Shown one piece after another: positions 1-13,015 of a stretch of DNA of 64,000 nucleotides. Each line of letters starts with the position of its first letter. Within the stretch, counting starts at the first letter, position 1. Where the stretch lies: contig NOWV01000142.1 of NCBI GenBank assembly GCA_003344405.1, positions 62,001-126,000 on the forward strand. Reading direction: 5' to 3'. Origin of the DNA: Trichoplax sp. H2. Its lineage: Eukaryota; Placozoa; Uniplacotomia; Trichoplacea. The position numbers and the translations under genes are program-made. The notes beneath the pieces were generated by a model that saw nothing but the letters and a program-made list of their open reading frames with translations, did not search any database and had not been told where the DNA came from.

Positions 1-3000
1 AAAAATTGACGGATTCATGATAAATAACTCTATGCTGTGCCCCGACAACACCAAATCAAAATTTGAAGAGCTGGACTGCACCACAGTCGACTGGTCTACT
101 GTAGACAATATAGCAACCTGAGTAAGCACCAAGGGTAACTCACTTGAAAACTCAGCGTGCACTTCTCACTTCTCAGTAATGAATTGCCACAAGTTAGCAT
201 GATTAAAAATGAAGACTCAATAAAGTTCATGACATTGCAGATGCTTCATTGCTGTGATTGAATTTTGGCAATGGGAAATATGAGCAGATACTCTCGACGT
301 AGTGGTGATTATTGTATTAGTTGAAGACGAGTCCGTCATCCTAGGAAGAAATCGTTTACTACTGGATGCAAATCATGCACATTATATAGTAATGCGTGTT
401 AATTTTCACTGTCGTGATTATATTGAACTCCTACCGCAACTTCCAACAGCTACATCTTTCACTGTCTAGCTTTAAATGACTTATCATTGCTGTAAGAAAT
501 ATTCATTGCAATGAAATGCAAAGTTGGTTCAAAAATAAATACTGATCAACGTCTCGCTCTGTGATCAACTTAATTTGTCTACTAATTACCAATAATGAAT
601 AATTATAGCATGCTTTCCTAAGACCGGACTACAAACCTACGGTTAACAGGTATAACGATAAATCACAAACCTATATTGAATAACGAAGTAGCCAATGCTA
701 AATCAGAAGTATTTCCTATGTCATAAAAGACAGTATTTAAAATTTAAACGTTCAACGGACTCTACGGGAAAGAATAATTTATAATTAAATAAATAATAAA
801 AGATATATGGAATCCAGTGTATACCGGAAGCACAGATTACATCAAAATTAGAAGAGTTTTTCACTGTCTGTTAGCGTTTGCAATACAACTACTGTATACT
901 GTAAAATCTACTTTGGCCACATTTTACTCGTATTAACTGTAAAATAGAATTTTAAAATTCAGATATTTATTCACAGCAGTGAACATATTAACGTAAATAC
1001 CGCAAATAGTATAAATAAATATGAGATAATCCACCCTTTTGTACGGTACAGCAAATTACGTCAATTGTGAGCTATAGAGCGTGATAATGGTTAAAGGTGC
1101 CACCACTGCCACGTCGTATAGGCAGTAGAAAGTAAAATATGGCATGCAATCCATGAAAGACAAGCACACACCTTTAAGAATTTTTTTAATTTTCACCCAA
1201 GTCTCTAGCTTACTTCCTACTACCACCGATAAAAAAACTACAATTGAGTAATAAGGTGCATTAGGCGAATTACGCGTATACTCGTATTGTTAATATTTAT
1301 CGTGAGCGGACACACTGTAAGGTTATCGGGTTATACCGTATTATCACGCCATGATCTGTCGCATCCAGTAGCTATATTATTGATCTTGTGTTTATGTCAT
1401 AGTTTTTAATGATACAGCATTTATTCCTGTAGGCCTGCAAGAATGGTCACTAAATAATAACTAATTAATACATTATTTAGGCATTATAATGGCAATCATG
1501 GCAATTACTAAGGACTTAATACAACGACCTATTGCATTTCTATAAATTGGACGTAAATTGATTTGATGACATTTCAGAATATTTAGTCTAAAAGCCAAAG
1601 AACCCTTACCTCATTAAGTCAAAGAAGAAGCAAGCTCGTCAATACTGTTCACTATATCTACAATTCAAATGGCTATCATAAAGATACATTTTATTTATTG
1701 ACTAATGCTGTAACCCTATTGTGCTAAATCACTAAATAACTTTTACATATGGCTTTGAAGACATAAAAAAATACGAAATTTCAATATGGTGTTCGCGTGT
1801 GTGTTGTCTGCGAGTATCAATGCCGTATCCTAGCAGATACAAAATAGATTTATGCCTATTACTTTCCCATATCATCACTATTCTTTATTCGTCTCCTTCA
1901 AATATATTATAATGACATCATGACATTTATCTATTAGCACAATAAATTATGTAGCTATTGTCTCTGGAATAGGAGTCCTTTGCATCTTTTAGCTGCATTA
2001 TGTCGCATATCCATAATATACACATAATATAAATGTCGCTATCATTCATTTGTAAACCGCGATACATTGATGTATTTTTCTATTGTAGAATATAGAACAA
2101 TTACTAGGTCGTCAAAGTCAAGAGCAGGCAAATAATAAAAATCTACTTAATCAGCCTATTGTTGTATGGACATGCATACTCTAGTAAAATTTATTCTTAC
2201 AGCACAGCAACATATAAGAGGCGTAGAGCGTACATGATTTGAAAGATAGTTACGTGAATTATAATAGTAAATAATTTTATTATTGCGTTTATTTTCTCTC
2301 TTAGTTCTGCTGTTATTGTTGAAATCGCCAGTTGTCTATTCTGCTTAAATAGCTAATAAATTAACTTAAAATAACAGAAGATATTTGTTACTATTCTCTA
2401 TATTCTCAGTGAATCATATTTTAAACATGTAACAAAAATGATTCTTCAGCCATCCATTATCTCATATTGGACTCATCTTAAGTTATACGATTTGTCACTG
2501 AAATTGATGATTATAATTAGCAGATGAAATGGCAGTATTGGTAGTAATAATTTAAAAGATGGCAAATTAAAGATTTTTCATGTTTAAAATTTTAGGCCCG
2601 CCAGTAGAATAACCTTGACTTTTTGATCTGAGACACTATCATTTGCGAGGCAAAGAAATATTAAATAAATGTTCTCCAAGTCATTCTTAAAGAACTTTCT
2701 TATTTATTACTTAGATAGGGGGCAAAGTACGTAGATAGAATAAAGAATAATAAATAATCCAAATTGGAATACAAAATGAACTGTTGCACATCCTGCTTTG
2801 CATCGATGCGATTGATATGAGTTACAGTATAATCCGATTATCAATATGGCAATTACCAACCATTGCTAAAGGATTTAAATAAGTGATACTTGTAAAATTA
2901 ATATACAGTACTATACGTGTATTATAAGATAAATAACTGATCTAGCCCACAATTTCAATGTAAAGCGTCTCCTGTTGAGATTAATTAACGCAATTTCGAT

Positions 3001-4927
3001 AGTTCCTTAGTATGTTTTACAATCTTGAATTACAGCGGATCAAGTATGGTATATCATGAAACATTATCGCAGTAAGATAGATGAGGCGGTATTTGTGTAA
3101 GTCTTTTCAACGTTAGTAATAAAAGATTCGATGAGCTATTGTCGTCATAAATAAACAAATTGTATATTCTTTGCTCCTGCTGCTCCAGCATAGAGTATGT
3201 TTACGCTGCGCTGCTAGCGCCAAGCACCATGTATCCATAGAATACTGTATACTATACAGGTATAGCTACTACCTAATGGAATGGATATGTTCTCTTTAAT
3301 AAAGTAGGAAACAAAATACTAACTTCAACGATTTAGTATTGCATTACTCTATGTTGAATAATACCCTGACCTCGTAAATAAGTAATCAGTGTTACTGATT
3401 ATTCACTGGCAAATAAGCCTGTAGTCGGTAATGAGCTATACGAGTATTAGCACTATTAAAAAAAACTTCACCAACTAAACTATGCTTGGGCTGTACCCGA
3501 TTTATGGCGGTTAATACTCCACGTACTACATTTTACATCATTTTATCAAACTTATTAAAAATACAGCAAATAGCTTACCTCCAGTTGATAAAATCGACAA
3601 TAAATTTCTGCTATATCCTAGTATTACTGCATACTTTTAGATCTCAAGATACCACACCAAAATGATTACTCGTAGTAGTTAACTACCTTAATATGATAAC
3701 AAAGAACCTGTGTAATGTTATCTTTGATTCTTTGCAGCACTCAAATAAAAGATTAAAATGCAATACTTTAATTTCTATGTGTACTGTTCGAGTTTAACTT
3801 TCATAAAACTGGTGTTAAACAGTGAGTTGATCATCTAACCTGTATGCTTTTAATGTACAGAACAGAATAAACATGTTGTCGGCACTAAACATTCATTACT
3901 CTTACACTTATACACGTACGAAGATGATAAGGTTTCCATTTGTACCAGTATAATTGTACTAGACCGTACACACTGATGGACTGCTAGAGAATAGTTGTCC
4001 ATAGCATAACTAAGTGAACACTCACTAATATATTCTTTCCTTTTGCTCAGGAATTTGCAGCCTAATAGAGCAAACGGGAAGCATCTATTAGGATATTACT
4101 CCTTTCCTAACACAATTATTTAACGGCCATAAAGCTATGACCTTAGCTAAGTAGTCAACGAGAACGTTTACTTATACTACTGTATAAAGCATAATCAGTA
4201 AAGATTTTAATGGACTTAAAAGGAAGAGTTATTTGATGATACTTTACATAGAGCTGTACCTAACATCAATCTTGTATGGCAAAGACGAAAGCAGTGACCA
4301 CGCCAGTTCAGATTTAGTTTTTATTTTTATTTTAGTTTTACTCAGTAAATAATACTGCTTATTGCTGTTTCTTTCCTATCTGGGAGAAGTAAGATCATGA
4401 AAGGGGGTGGAAGATCACAACTGGGAACGCTGACCTCCCTCGAATAATTCTAGGGAGCCAGTCAGCTTTGCACTGTGTAGTCCTGGTCCCGGTTAGCTGT
4501 AAAATCCACAAGTTTCGCTTCAATTGAATTTAATTTATCGTGGTAAACGATTGTTGTATTTGTATTTCGGATCACAGCACGCTGTACGTATATTGCATGC
4601 CAAATTTGCTAACTGGTAGTAAATTGTAGCAATTGCAGCAGTTGGTGGACACAGCAGTGATGCGATATAATTAAAAGTTGAAGACTGCATGTAGCGAGGT
4701 AAATAACTATAGTGCAATTAATATCTTCAATCTCGATAAAGCAAGACTCTTGCAGAGGTAACATCTTAAGTGCATATCCACTATTTTATTAACAAGGAGT
4801 ATCTTATAAACGTAGCTGGCAATAATTAATTGAACTCACTATGTGACTGAGCGCCATTTTACGACATGAGTATCATTTTAAGTGCTCAATGCCGTGCTGT
4901 ATGTTCAAAATTTCTACTACAGGGGCC

Positions 4928-4955
4928 CTACACCCTACTGTAGTCTAGGGTGTAG
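4928..4955. repeat. perfect 10-bp inverted repeat (hairpin)
   Basis: CTACACCCTA (4928-4937) is followed by an 8-nt spacer and its exact reverse complement TAGGGTGTAG (4946-4955). It stands alone in gene-free DNA and nothing links it to a gene. Confidence 0.7.
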
Positions 4956-7900
4956 ATTAATCTCTTGACACCAGTGTCCCTAGTGTAAGCCAAGTAAACA
5001 CCAACATCGAGTAAAAACTCCCCAGTTCAACCCTCACCAGGCTTCGTTTTTTAACACAACATATTCTCTGTTTCTGTTGTACAAGTTACTTTAATGCGCT
5101 TGTAAGAATACAACGCCCAGCGATTATGTTCTGACATCCTAGTCAGAGAAATAAATTAAGTTTATGAGCCAGCGCTGAGTGCTGCGCCAAACAAAGCAAC
5201 ACGTACAGACAGTAGAAGAAATGGACGTGTTATCCAATCTAATTACTGGTTACTTGATAGCATTTTCGTCTTACTCAGCAAATTGACGGTATGATGATGC
5301 TAAACGATTACTTAAACTTTATACAGTATTCTAATTTTTGACAATGTTAATTAATTTAATAGCCGATACACCAAGATGAAATGTATATTCTACATTACAG
5401 TAATTCGACACAGTAGTACTTTCAAATGCCTTCGGTGTTTTTCGGTGGTAGGCGAATGAGGAATTTAGCCTATGGCTACTTTGTCAAGTCTACACCATGA
5501 ACTCTGTACCATGTTGACATTATCAAGTAGCACCATAGAGCTTCTATACTGTACTGTAATGGCTAAATACGTCCATTTCTAGGATACAATCAAGCAGACG
5601 AAAGAAAAAGCTTGTTTTGTGTTGCGGATAGAGAACTCCATTTATAATTCACAAAACTCAGCATCCACAAGGTGGATATCCAAGGGTGAATTTATGATCA
5701 AGCGTGCTTGACGCCGTATATCATGAATAACGTCGTCGCTTGTACCTATACCTTAACAATTGAAGTGTTTTGACTAATTCATGGCGTCCCTGCAAATATA
5801 TAATAAAGCAACATAAAAGAATGCGTTGATATAGCAAGAGAGAGGTATCTATTTGGAAGTATTTTTGAGTCAAGGCGACACAAAACTGAATTGATAGGCA
5901 GGATTAGGACGCCGATAGGACTCCATTGACCGTTTTAATGCAGTCTTGACGTCGGCTGGGGAAAACATCTTGAAATCTACTTCTGCCTTCTAGCTCCAAA
6001 ATGACCCCAATAAAACCACTTGTTTCAAGAGGAGAATTATTCGTATTATTGATTTACAGCATTGACTAAAGTAATTTGTGATATTTGTTCGATAACAGGC
6101 TGGTAAGATCATGTCCGTTGAAAGGCAGACTGGCAAAGGTTGGTAAAGACAACTGCACTATTATATGGAATGGACTACTACTGCACAGTGACGAAGTAGT
6201 TTATATTCAGTACTGTAGTTCATGATTCAAAACATAGTAATACATTGTTCACCATTTGTCTAAGTGGAGATTTTTGATTATCAATGATATTTAATACATA
6301 ATACAGGCATGGTAGACGCCATTCTTCAGTATGAATGCTGTAAAAATAACAGACTACTGTTATTGAGTTCATGTGTACTGGCCAGGCTGACGAATGATGT
6401 AAAAGAATACAAAAGATATACAGTGCAAAAAACACAATATTAGCCATATTGTCTAGTCTATAGGCGAGAATTGAGCATTGTTTCTCTCACCACTTTCATC
6501 ACTCTTCTGTATGTTACACCCACTAAAGCCTGATTACTGGCCTTGTTTAGCCTTGATAGAAGAATGGTAATTGTACTGCAGCCCCTTTCCTTTCCAATTC
6601 TTCATTTGAATTGCTGTTTCCATGTCTCGTCGATCGATGATCCTTTCATTGAATGGCAATAAAGAAGGGCATAGATCATCCGCTTTCAATAGGAAACTCT
6701 TTCGTTACTAGATGATGTTTTGTAGGCTAGATTGTAGCCTGTCCGTATAAGTGTTTATTGTTACTGAAAAGTAGAAGAACTGATTGTGTAATAGAGTCAA
6801 ATTGAACAAGAAATTCAAGCTTTGTCATCTTCCTTTTGGACGCTTGAAAAACATAACTATACCATACAGTAAATCACTTGCAGTGATTGCACATACCGTA
6901 TATTGTCATTTTAATTTATGCCTGTATTCATGCAGTACAGAGACTTCCGCTACTGCTTTGAAATCCCCTAGCCTCAGTACAATAATACTCTTAACCACGG
7001 GCAAATGTAATCCAATAACAGTAGAATGGCAGTGGCATACCCTCATCTCCCGATACAGAATTCGAAAATGCCCAAACTCAAAACCAACCAACAGTTGATG
7101 GCAACTACTGCAAAGAAAGACTTCCTACTTCAGAGTAGTAAAATGCCATACAAACGTGGAATCGATCATGCAGACAAAGAAGGGAATGTTTGTTCCTGAT
7201 CGTGTAGGCCATTGTCATCCAACAAAGGAACTAGACCACGAACTGCGATTAGCAAATATGTCCTTTGATTTACTTAACCAAATGTTTGCGTTGAAATTTT
7301 TTCTTTTTTCGCCATCTAAATTGAAATTACTAATCCCCTCTACCCTTTCTCCATGTCCACTTTGAAAAGGGAAAGTGTGACACCAGTGATGGCAAGTGAT
7401 ACATTACTACATGTTGAATAACTGTCCAAAAAAATTGAAGTAGTCTACTCAAGAGTGGACACTTGACAGTCATGATGCCAATACGTTGGAAATATTAAAA
7501 TGATCACTTTTTTCAATCAAACCACAGTATATGTTATATGAACATGAATATGATTTTAAATAAATTGCTACTCTAATTTTCTTCAAAGTTGTTGCGATTA
7601 CCTGCATCAAAAAATTGAGTACTGAATTGTGCATGGGTGTATTGAAAGGGATGACACAAGGTTGTCCCTGCTCTGTTCATGGACAAAAAATGCTTTAACT
7701 CTTAATTGAATGAATGCCTTTTACTTGAAGACGCCTTTTAAACCGATATTTTCAATCAAATGTTGCTAGATAGATTGCCAAGGAGACACAGCGAATACTA
7801 CAGTAAACTGTAATAGGTTTGAACGTTTTTACCACCGCAAGATGTGGTTCCCAGGTTAACATTATCCAACGTAGAATTGAAAATTACATAAAAGGAACTG

Positions 7901-8043
7901 ACAAACCTGAATTAGATACACGTTAGCTGCTACAGAAGGTAGTCTGTCTAGCAAGAGATACTGTCGGCGGGAAAAAACGTGATTGGGAAATGCAACGGAA
8001 TTGAACTCCGTGTGAAGGGTGTTTAATCGTGATTGACTAGGGT

Positions 8044-8056
8044 GGGGGGGGGGGGG
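8044..8056. repeat. 13-G homopolymer
   Basis: An uninterrupted run of 13 G in otherwise AT-rich DNA, preceded by GGT. It is a simple mononucleotide tract, prone to length error in sequencing and with G-quadruplex potential only between strands. Confidence 0.9.
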
Positions 8057-11000
8057 AATTTCAATATTATACAGAAGTAGTGTGTTTTAAAAATATGGTA
8101 ATTCCAGGGATTACTAAAAGAGGAAATATTCAAACGATATACAGTAGTATGCAGTAAAGAACTGTGATGTAAAATACTATACTGTAGTCGGTTTTTTGCG
8201 AATAAAGTAAATGCAGATTATATTGTGGTTGGTACGATCAAGGTATATATAAACTATTCGCACAACGTATAACATTAGAGTCTTGCTCTAATTGAACATC
8301 CAATAGAATTGAATCCAGGAGATTGCGAATCTAGGGGTTAATATAGCGAAAATTCGAATGATAGAAATAACACAGGGACTTTAACGGTAATGCTTTTTCT
8401 TACTTTCATTGATTTCGATATGATCAGTTTTTCGAACATTCTATTGCTGTATGAGGTCATTTATCCTGTTCAAATCCGTTCTTATCTTATCTAATTATGT
8501 TATTAATTTAAATGTACTACAATACAAATGCACATATAGAATACAAGACTATGCTAAGAGCCTTACTAGAGCAAATGATATTTAATCTACTTTAACTAAT
8601 TCATGGCAACTAAAACCCATTCATTACAGGTACATATTAATTAAGTTATAGTAAGTCGTAAATTAGTTAAAATAGATTAAACGCAATTCGTTCTATAATC
8701 ATTCCAATGTTACTATTGATTCATTTCGTGGTATAGGTACGCTCGATATTAGCGTACAACTCATGATATTATCATTGAACTATTTTCTAGCGAACTCTTT
8801 TTATGTTAACAATTGATGATGTTTAGCACTTAAGATAAAGATTGATTATATAGTATCCATGCGTATGAAGAGAAGAGGAGATATAATAATTAGCAACAGT
8901 TGTGCAAATCAATGAAAAGGTAATCATAATTATTGAAGCTTTGCTACTAAATTCTCCAAGTGCTTGTATTTTTGTCGACTTTCTTCCTCATGGTGCTCGT
9001 TTTAGATCAGTTTTTAACGGTGTCACGGCTTCTCTTAAAATTATCAGAGAAGAAGAAAAGGATACAAACCCATTCTTCTTCTATTAGATTCTTGAAAAGC
9101 TCCTGATGTATCTACATTACTACTGAAAAAATCTTTCCTATTTACCACATTGCCCGTTAGTTCATTTAGACGATACAACTTGTAAGCCAGAAATAAAATA
9201 GGTGACCAATAAACTTGTTACCATTCTTATTTTCTATAGAGTCCAATTATTCATTCATTTTGAACGGGTTTATTCTGCTAATTACAGCTCACAAATATAC
9301 TGCAAGAGACAGTGAAGCTACTACAACCGGTATAGCCAAAGATGACTAGAATCCTTGGTATAACTTATGCGAATAAATTATTACAGTATTGCCTCTATTT
9401 TTTGGCTCACATCCTACTGTAAATTAAGGAGAAATTGCCATCATATGAGGTAATATTAGACTTGATCTCTGTTACTTAAGATTATTTTTGGTCATGGTTC
9501 TCTATCAGCTGCTTAATACATGTTAATAAAGATGACCATATGCAAGCCAGTCCCGGTATTACTATAAACTGCTGAAAGTTGATATGCGAAGACCGACAAG
9601 ATGATAAAATTTTATTTTTGAAATTTCCATAGTCTACTGCAAGTTTATGTACTATGTACAGTATGCATGTGAAGGCAAGGTAATCACTCTCAACATTTAA
9701 TTAATTTGATTCCATGCTCACTATTTTCAATTTTATGCGTCTTATATGGTTAGACTAGTGGAGATTATACAATGTGCACTTATCCAAAGTACCAGATTTA
9801 AGCTATCGTGGATTACTGTACGACTACTTACTGTAATCGGTGTCGGTGAAATGGGAACATCTTTATTAATATACAGTATACTCAACTATCATATCGTATC
9901 AGTATCCGATTGATTAATTTGATAAAAAAGTAATTCTGGAAATTAAAAACTGTTGCCAGCGTTAATTTACGGTACAGCAGTTGCATAATCTCCATGCTGC
10001 AACATTTTTATACTGGATTTTCGATTTTTTAAACATAAAGTTTCAAGCCATGCTAGTCCCTAATCATGATTATGATAAACTTAACATAATATAAAATTTA
10101 TGGAAAGTGTGCACAGTAAGTTAATAGAGATTGATTTCATTGATGCTAGCCTATAATTAATCTGAAGCTAGGCGATGATTTAAATAATAATACCAAGATA
10201 ATTGTAAGCAATACTGAGCGTAATATAATTGTGAAGTGAGATTTCGGTAGATGTTTTACAAACTGTAAATACTTGCAATCTAGTCACCAGTGGATCACAA
10301 AACGAATAAAAAGCTTTCAAGGTGCCGTAGTACTATTTATATCAGACATCAAACCGTGAATTACGTACAACTGTGCTGTAAATGCTTTATTCATAACTCA
10401 ATCAATTTTTGGGGATTAGCTTTGCCATCTACTCTTGAGACAGAAGAATTCACATAGTAATGTTTCGTATTATTTAATAGCTACTACTAGCAACCATTGC
10501 TGCTCATATCTTCGAGAACAAATTTTACTCATGTTATACGTATATCTTAAAGGCAATCCTTATAACTTGCAGTACTAATTCACTTTTATTCGATTGAAGA
10601 CCTGGACTGTTAGTGGACTATTTTATATATCTGTAATCGTGACAACCTTCATATACATGCATCAAATACTAGTAAGACTAATTGCTATACATAATATTTG
10701 AAAATCTACCTTGAAAAATAAAGAATTAGATCTCGAAAAGTAACGATTCCTATAGGTATTCTATAGTTGTGGAGTATCGTTCTAGAAAGCGAGAATACAA
10801 AATTACAAAACTAGAAGTTGATATATTCGCTGTATAGAATAAATTCATATTCATCTTAAACCTTAAGGACATTCCCAGAGATCTCTTGTTATATCTATCA
10901 ATAAATATTATCTCAGTGAGCATTTGTCATTCTGTAATCAAATGATTATGTCTTGTCGTAGTTAATATTACTAACAAATATTCTAGGGCGCAAAAACAAT

Positions 11001-13015
11001 TGCAGTACCTATATAAGCGTATTTCATTATAATTTTTGGTGTTGACGTCGCTCACAGTACGTAAATAGCTAGCTAGCTAATCAAATAATATAAAGTCAAT
11101 CTTATGCAATTCTTATTTTAACTGCCAGCGCTATTTTAAATTTCATCATTCCATCAAATGCAAAGGTGAAAAAATTTGATATTTTAACTATGACCTTCCG
11201 TTCAATTTGATTTAGTACGGTGAATTATATAGGCCACTGGCATTCTCCTTTTACGATTGACACGATATTTCGTGAAGGAATAGCGACTAGCACTAGTCTA
11301 TTACAAGTAAACTAGTCTATTATAAAGTACAATGTAAATTTTACATTTTGTTAAAATATATACTAAATCTACAGTATAGGTTATCGCGAAGTACAGTATA
11401 AAAATTTAATCTTGATAATTACACATTATAGCTAATTGATATTAAAATGCTATATCTTACAATTAGCACTTAGGTGCAATCGTCCTCGTATGTAACGCTT
11501 TTTAGACTATGGACTTCAAGAAAAGTATTTATATCGATCAAATATTTTCAGCAAATATGTCACACAATGTAAATAAGCTTAATTATATTAGCTGATAGAC
11601 GATGGAAATGATGGATTTATCCTGATTTAAGTTCAATCTCTATTCCGAATTTCGTCAAAAGTAGTTAAACGGTATAGCAATTATCTAATAACACGGTACA
11701 ATCGATAAACATACAAATTTATTTCGTACAGAAAAAATCATTTTCACGATTCTATTATAATGGCTTACCGCCTTTACATAGCAATAAACTTCATGTGCAA
11801 CTTAAAAAATGCATACTGTTAAATTATGTTGTAGCTATATAGCTAGTAAATACTCGAAAATGATGTTATAACATCAGTATAATGTTTAAGATCGCTTCTT
11901 GAATCAATTATTTTCTGTGAATGCTTAAAATCTAGTTAAAATATTGTGCCAGCACGGTATAGCTATTAGACAATAACCGTATATTTGTTACTTTGTTGTC
12001 ATTAAGATTATTCTGCAAATTGAATATTTTTATATTGATATTGCATAAACTGCACTACCTGCATAATTTAGTCAATAGCTAAATAAAGAATGATTTATAG
12101 ACAGTTATGCACTCGTACTTTATCGTATACCAGAAGGTATAAACGTTTTAGTATCATGATTGCCATAAAAGATTGCATATATGATTGTGAATATCTGCGT
12201 TGAAACGTACAATCAAATGTAATCAATCTACACAGCCATTTTTCTAGCACATAAAACCTTCACATATTTTTTTTACGGTATTTTAGAAAATAAATGTTTA
12301 CTTTAATAAATGACTACTTTAGTACACTTCTATACTATATAATATGTTTTAAACTTAGCTAAAAGGAATAATCGATATCACAATAAAAAATTCCTAGCAT
12401 CCAATCACTTACCAACAATGTTGTCAATCATAGCAAAATCCATAGCTCCCATAACTTAGATATACATAGTAATTCAAAAATATACATTGCCTAAGTATAA
12501 TAAGAAGCGTAAAGTTTTCGTATCGATATTAACTTTACGAATACTTTTTCGCGTAACAGCTGTGCTTAATACTTTGTATTAGCTTTCTCTATTAAATATA
12601 TTCCATAGTCTGATAATTTACGTATATGAAATCCACATATGCTCGTAATACAGTTTTATCATTACATTACCATATTACATCACCAAGCATAGTATCATAG
12701 ATTCTATAAACATGCTAAAATTAAAATAGTATTCATGGATTGTTTGATTATACAATAAAGCTTATTCTTAGTCTACCTACATTATGGTATCAACAAAATA
12801 ATCTTTCAGTATACTGTACAGTGTTCAACATTATGTTACAACGAGCAGGCGCTAAATCGATAATTCGATTATTAAAGGCATATGTAGGCAGGGAAGCCTA
12901 ACACCAAATAGTCCAAGATATCTCTCAAAACTCGAGATGTGGATAGGGATACTAATATAAAATGAAACGATGTTGTCAACACCAATTAGAAGCTGCTAAT
13001 CTTTAAATATCACAG

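Larger units (their letters stand above)
1..13015. other. gene-poor AT-rich intergenic region
   Basis: I found no exon chain here that resembles a known protein. The longest open frames (around 6784-7098, 7156-7365 and 8902-9087) are under about 105 codons, have no splice context and resemble nothing I recognise. The sequence is AT-rich and unusually dense in the words TACTGTA and TACAGTA. Small structural items are a perfect 10-bp hairpin at 4928-4955 and a 13-G homopolymer at 8044-8056. Long-range regulatory DNA or lineage-specific non-coding RNA cannot be excluded by reading. Confidence 0.6.

Noticed and set aside
6784-7365. Adjacent open frames of 104 and 69 codons, considered as a decayed transposase (a YKRGIDHADKEGN-like piece recalled piggyBac)
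   Set aside because: No catalytic residues, no terminal repeats and no continuous similarity; too weak to call.
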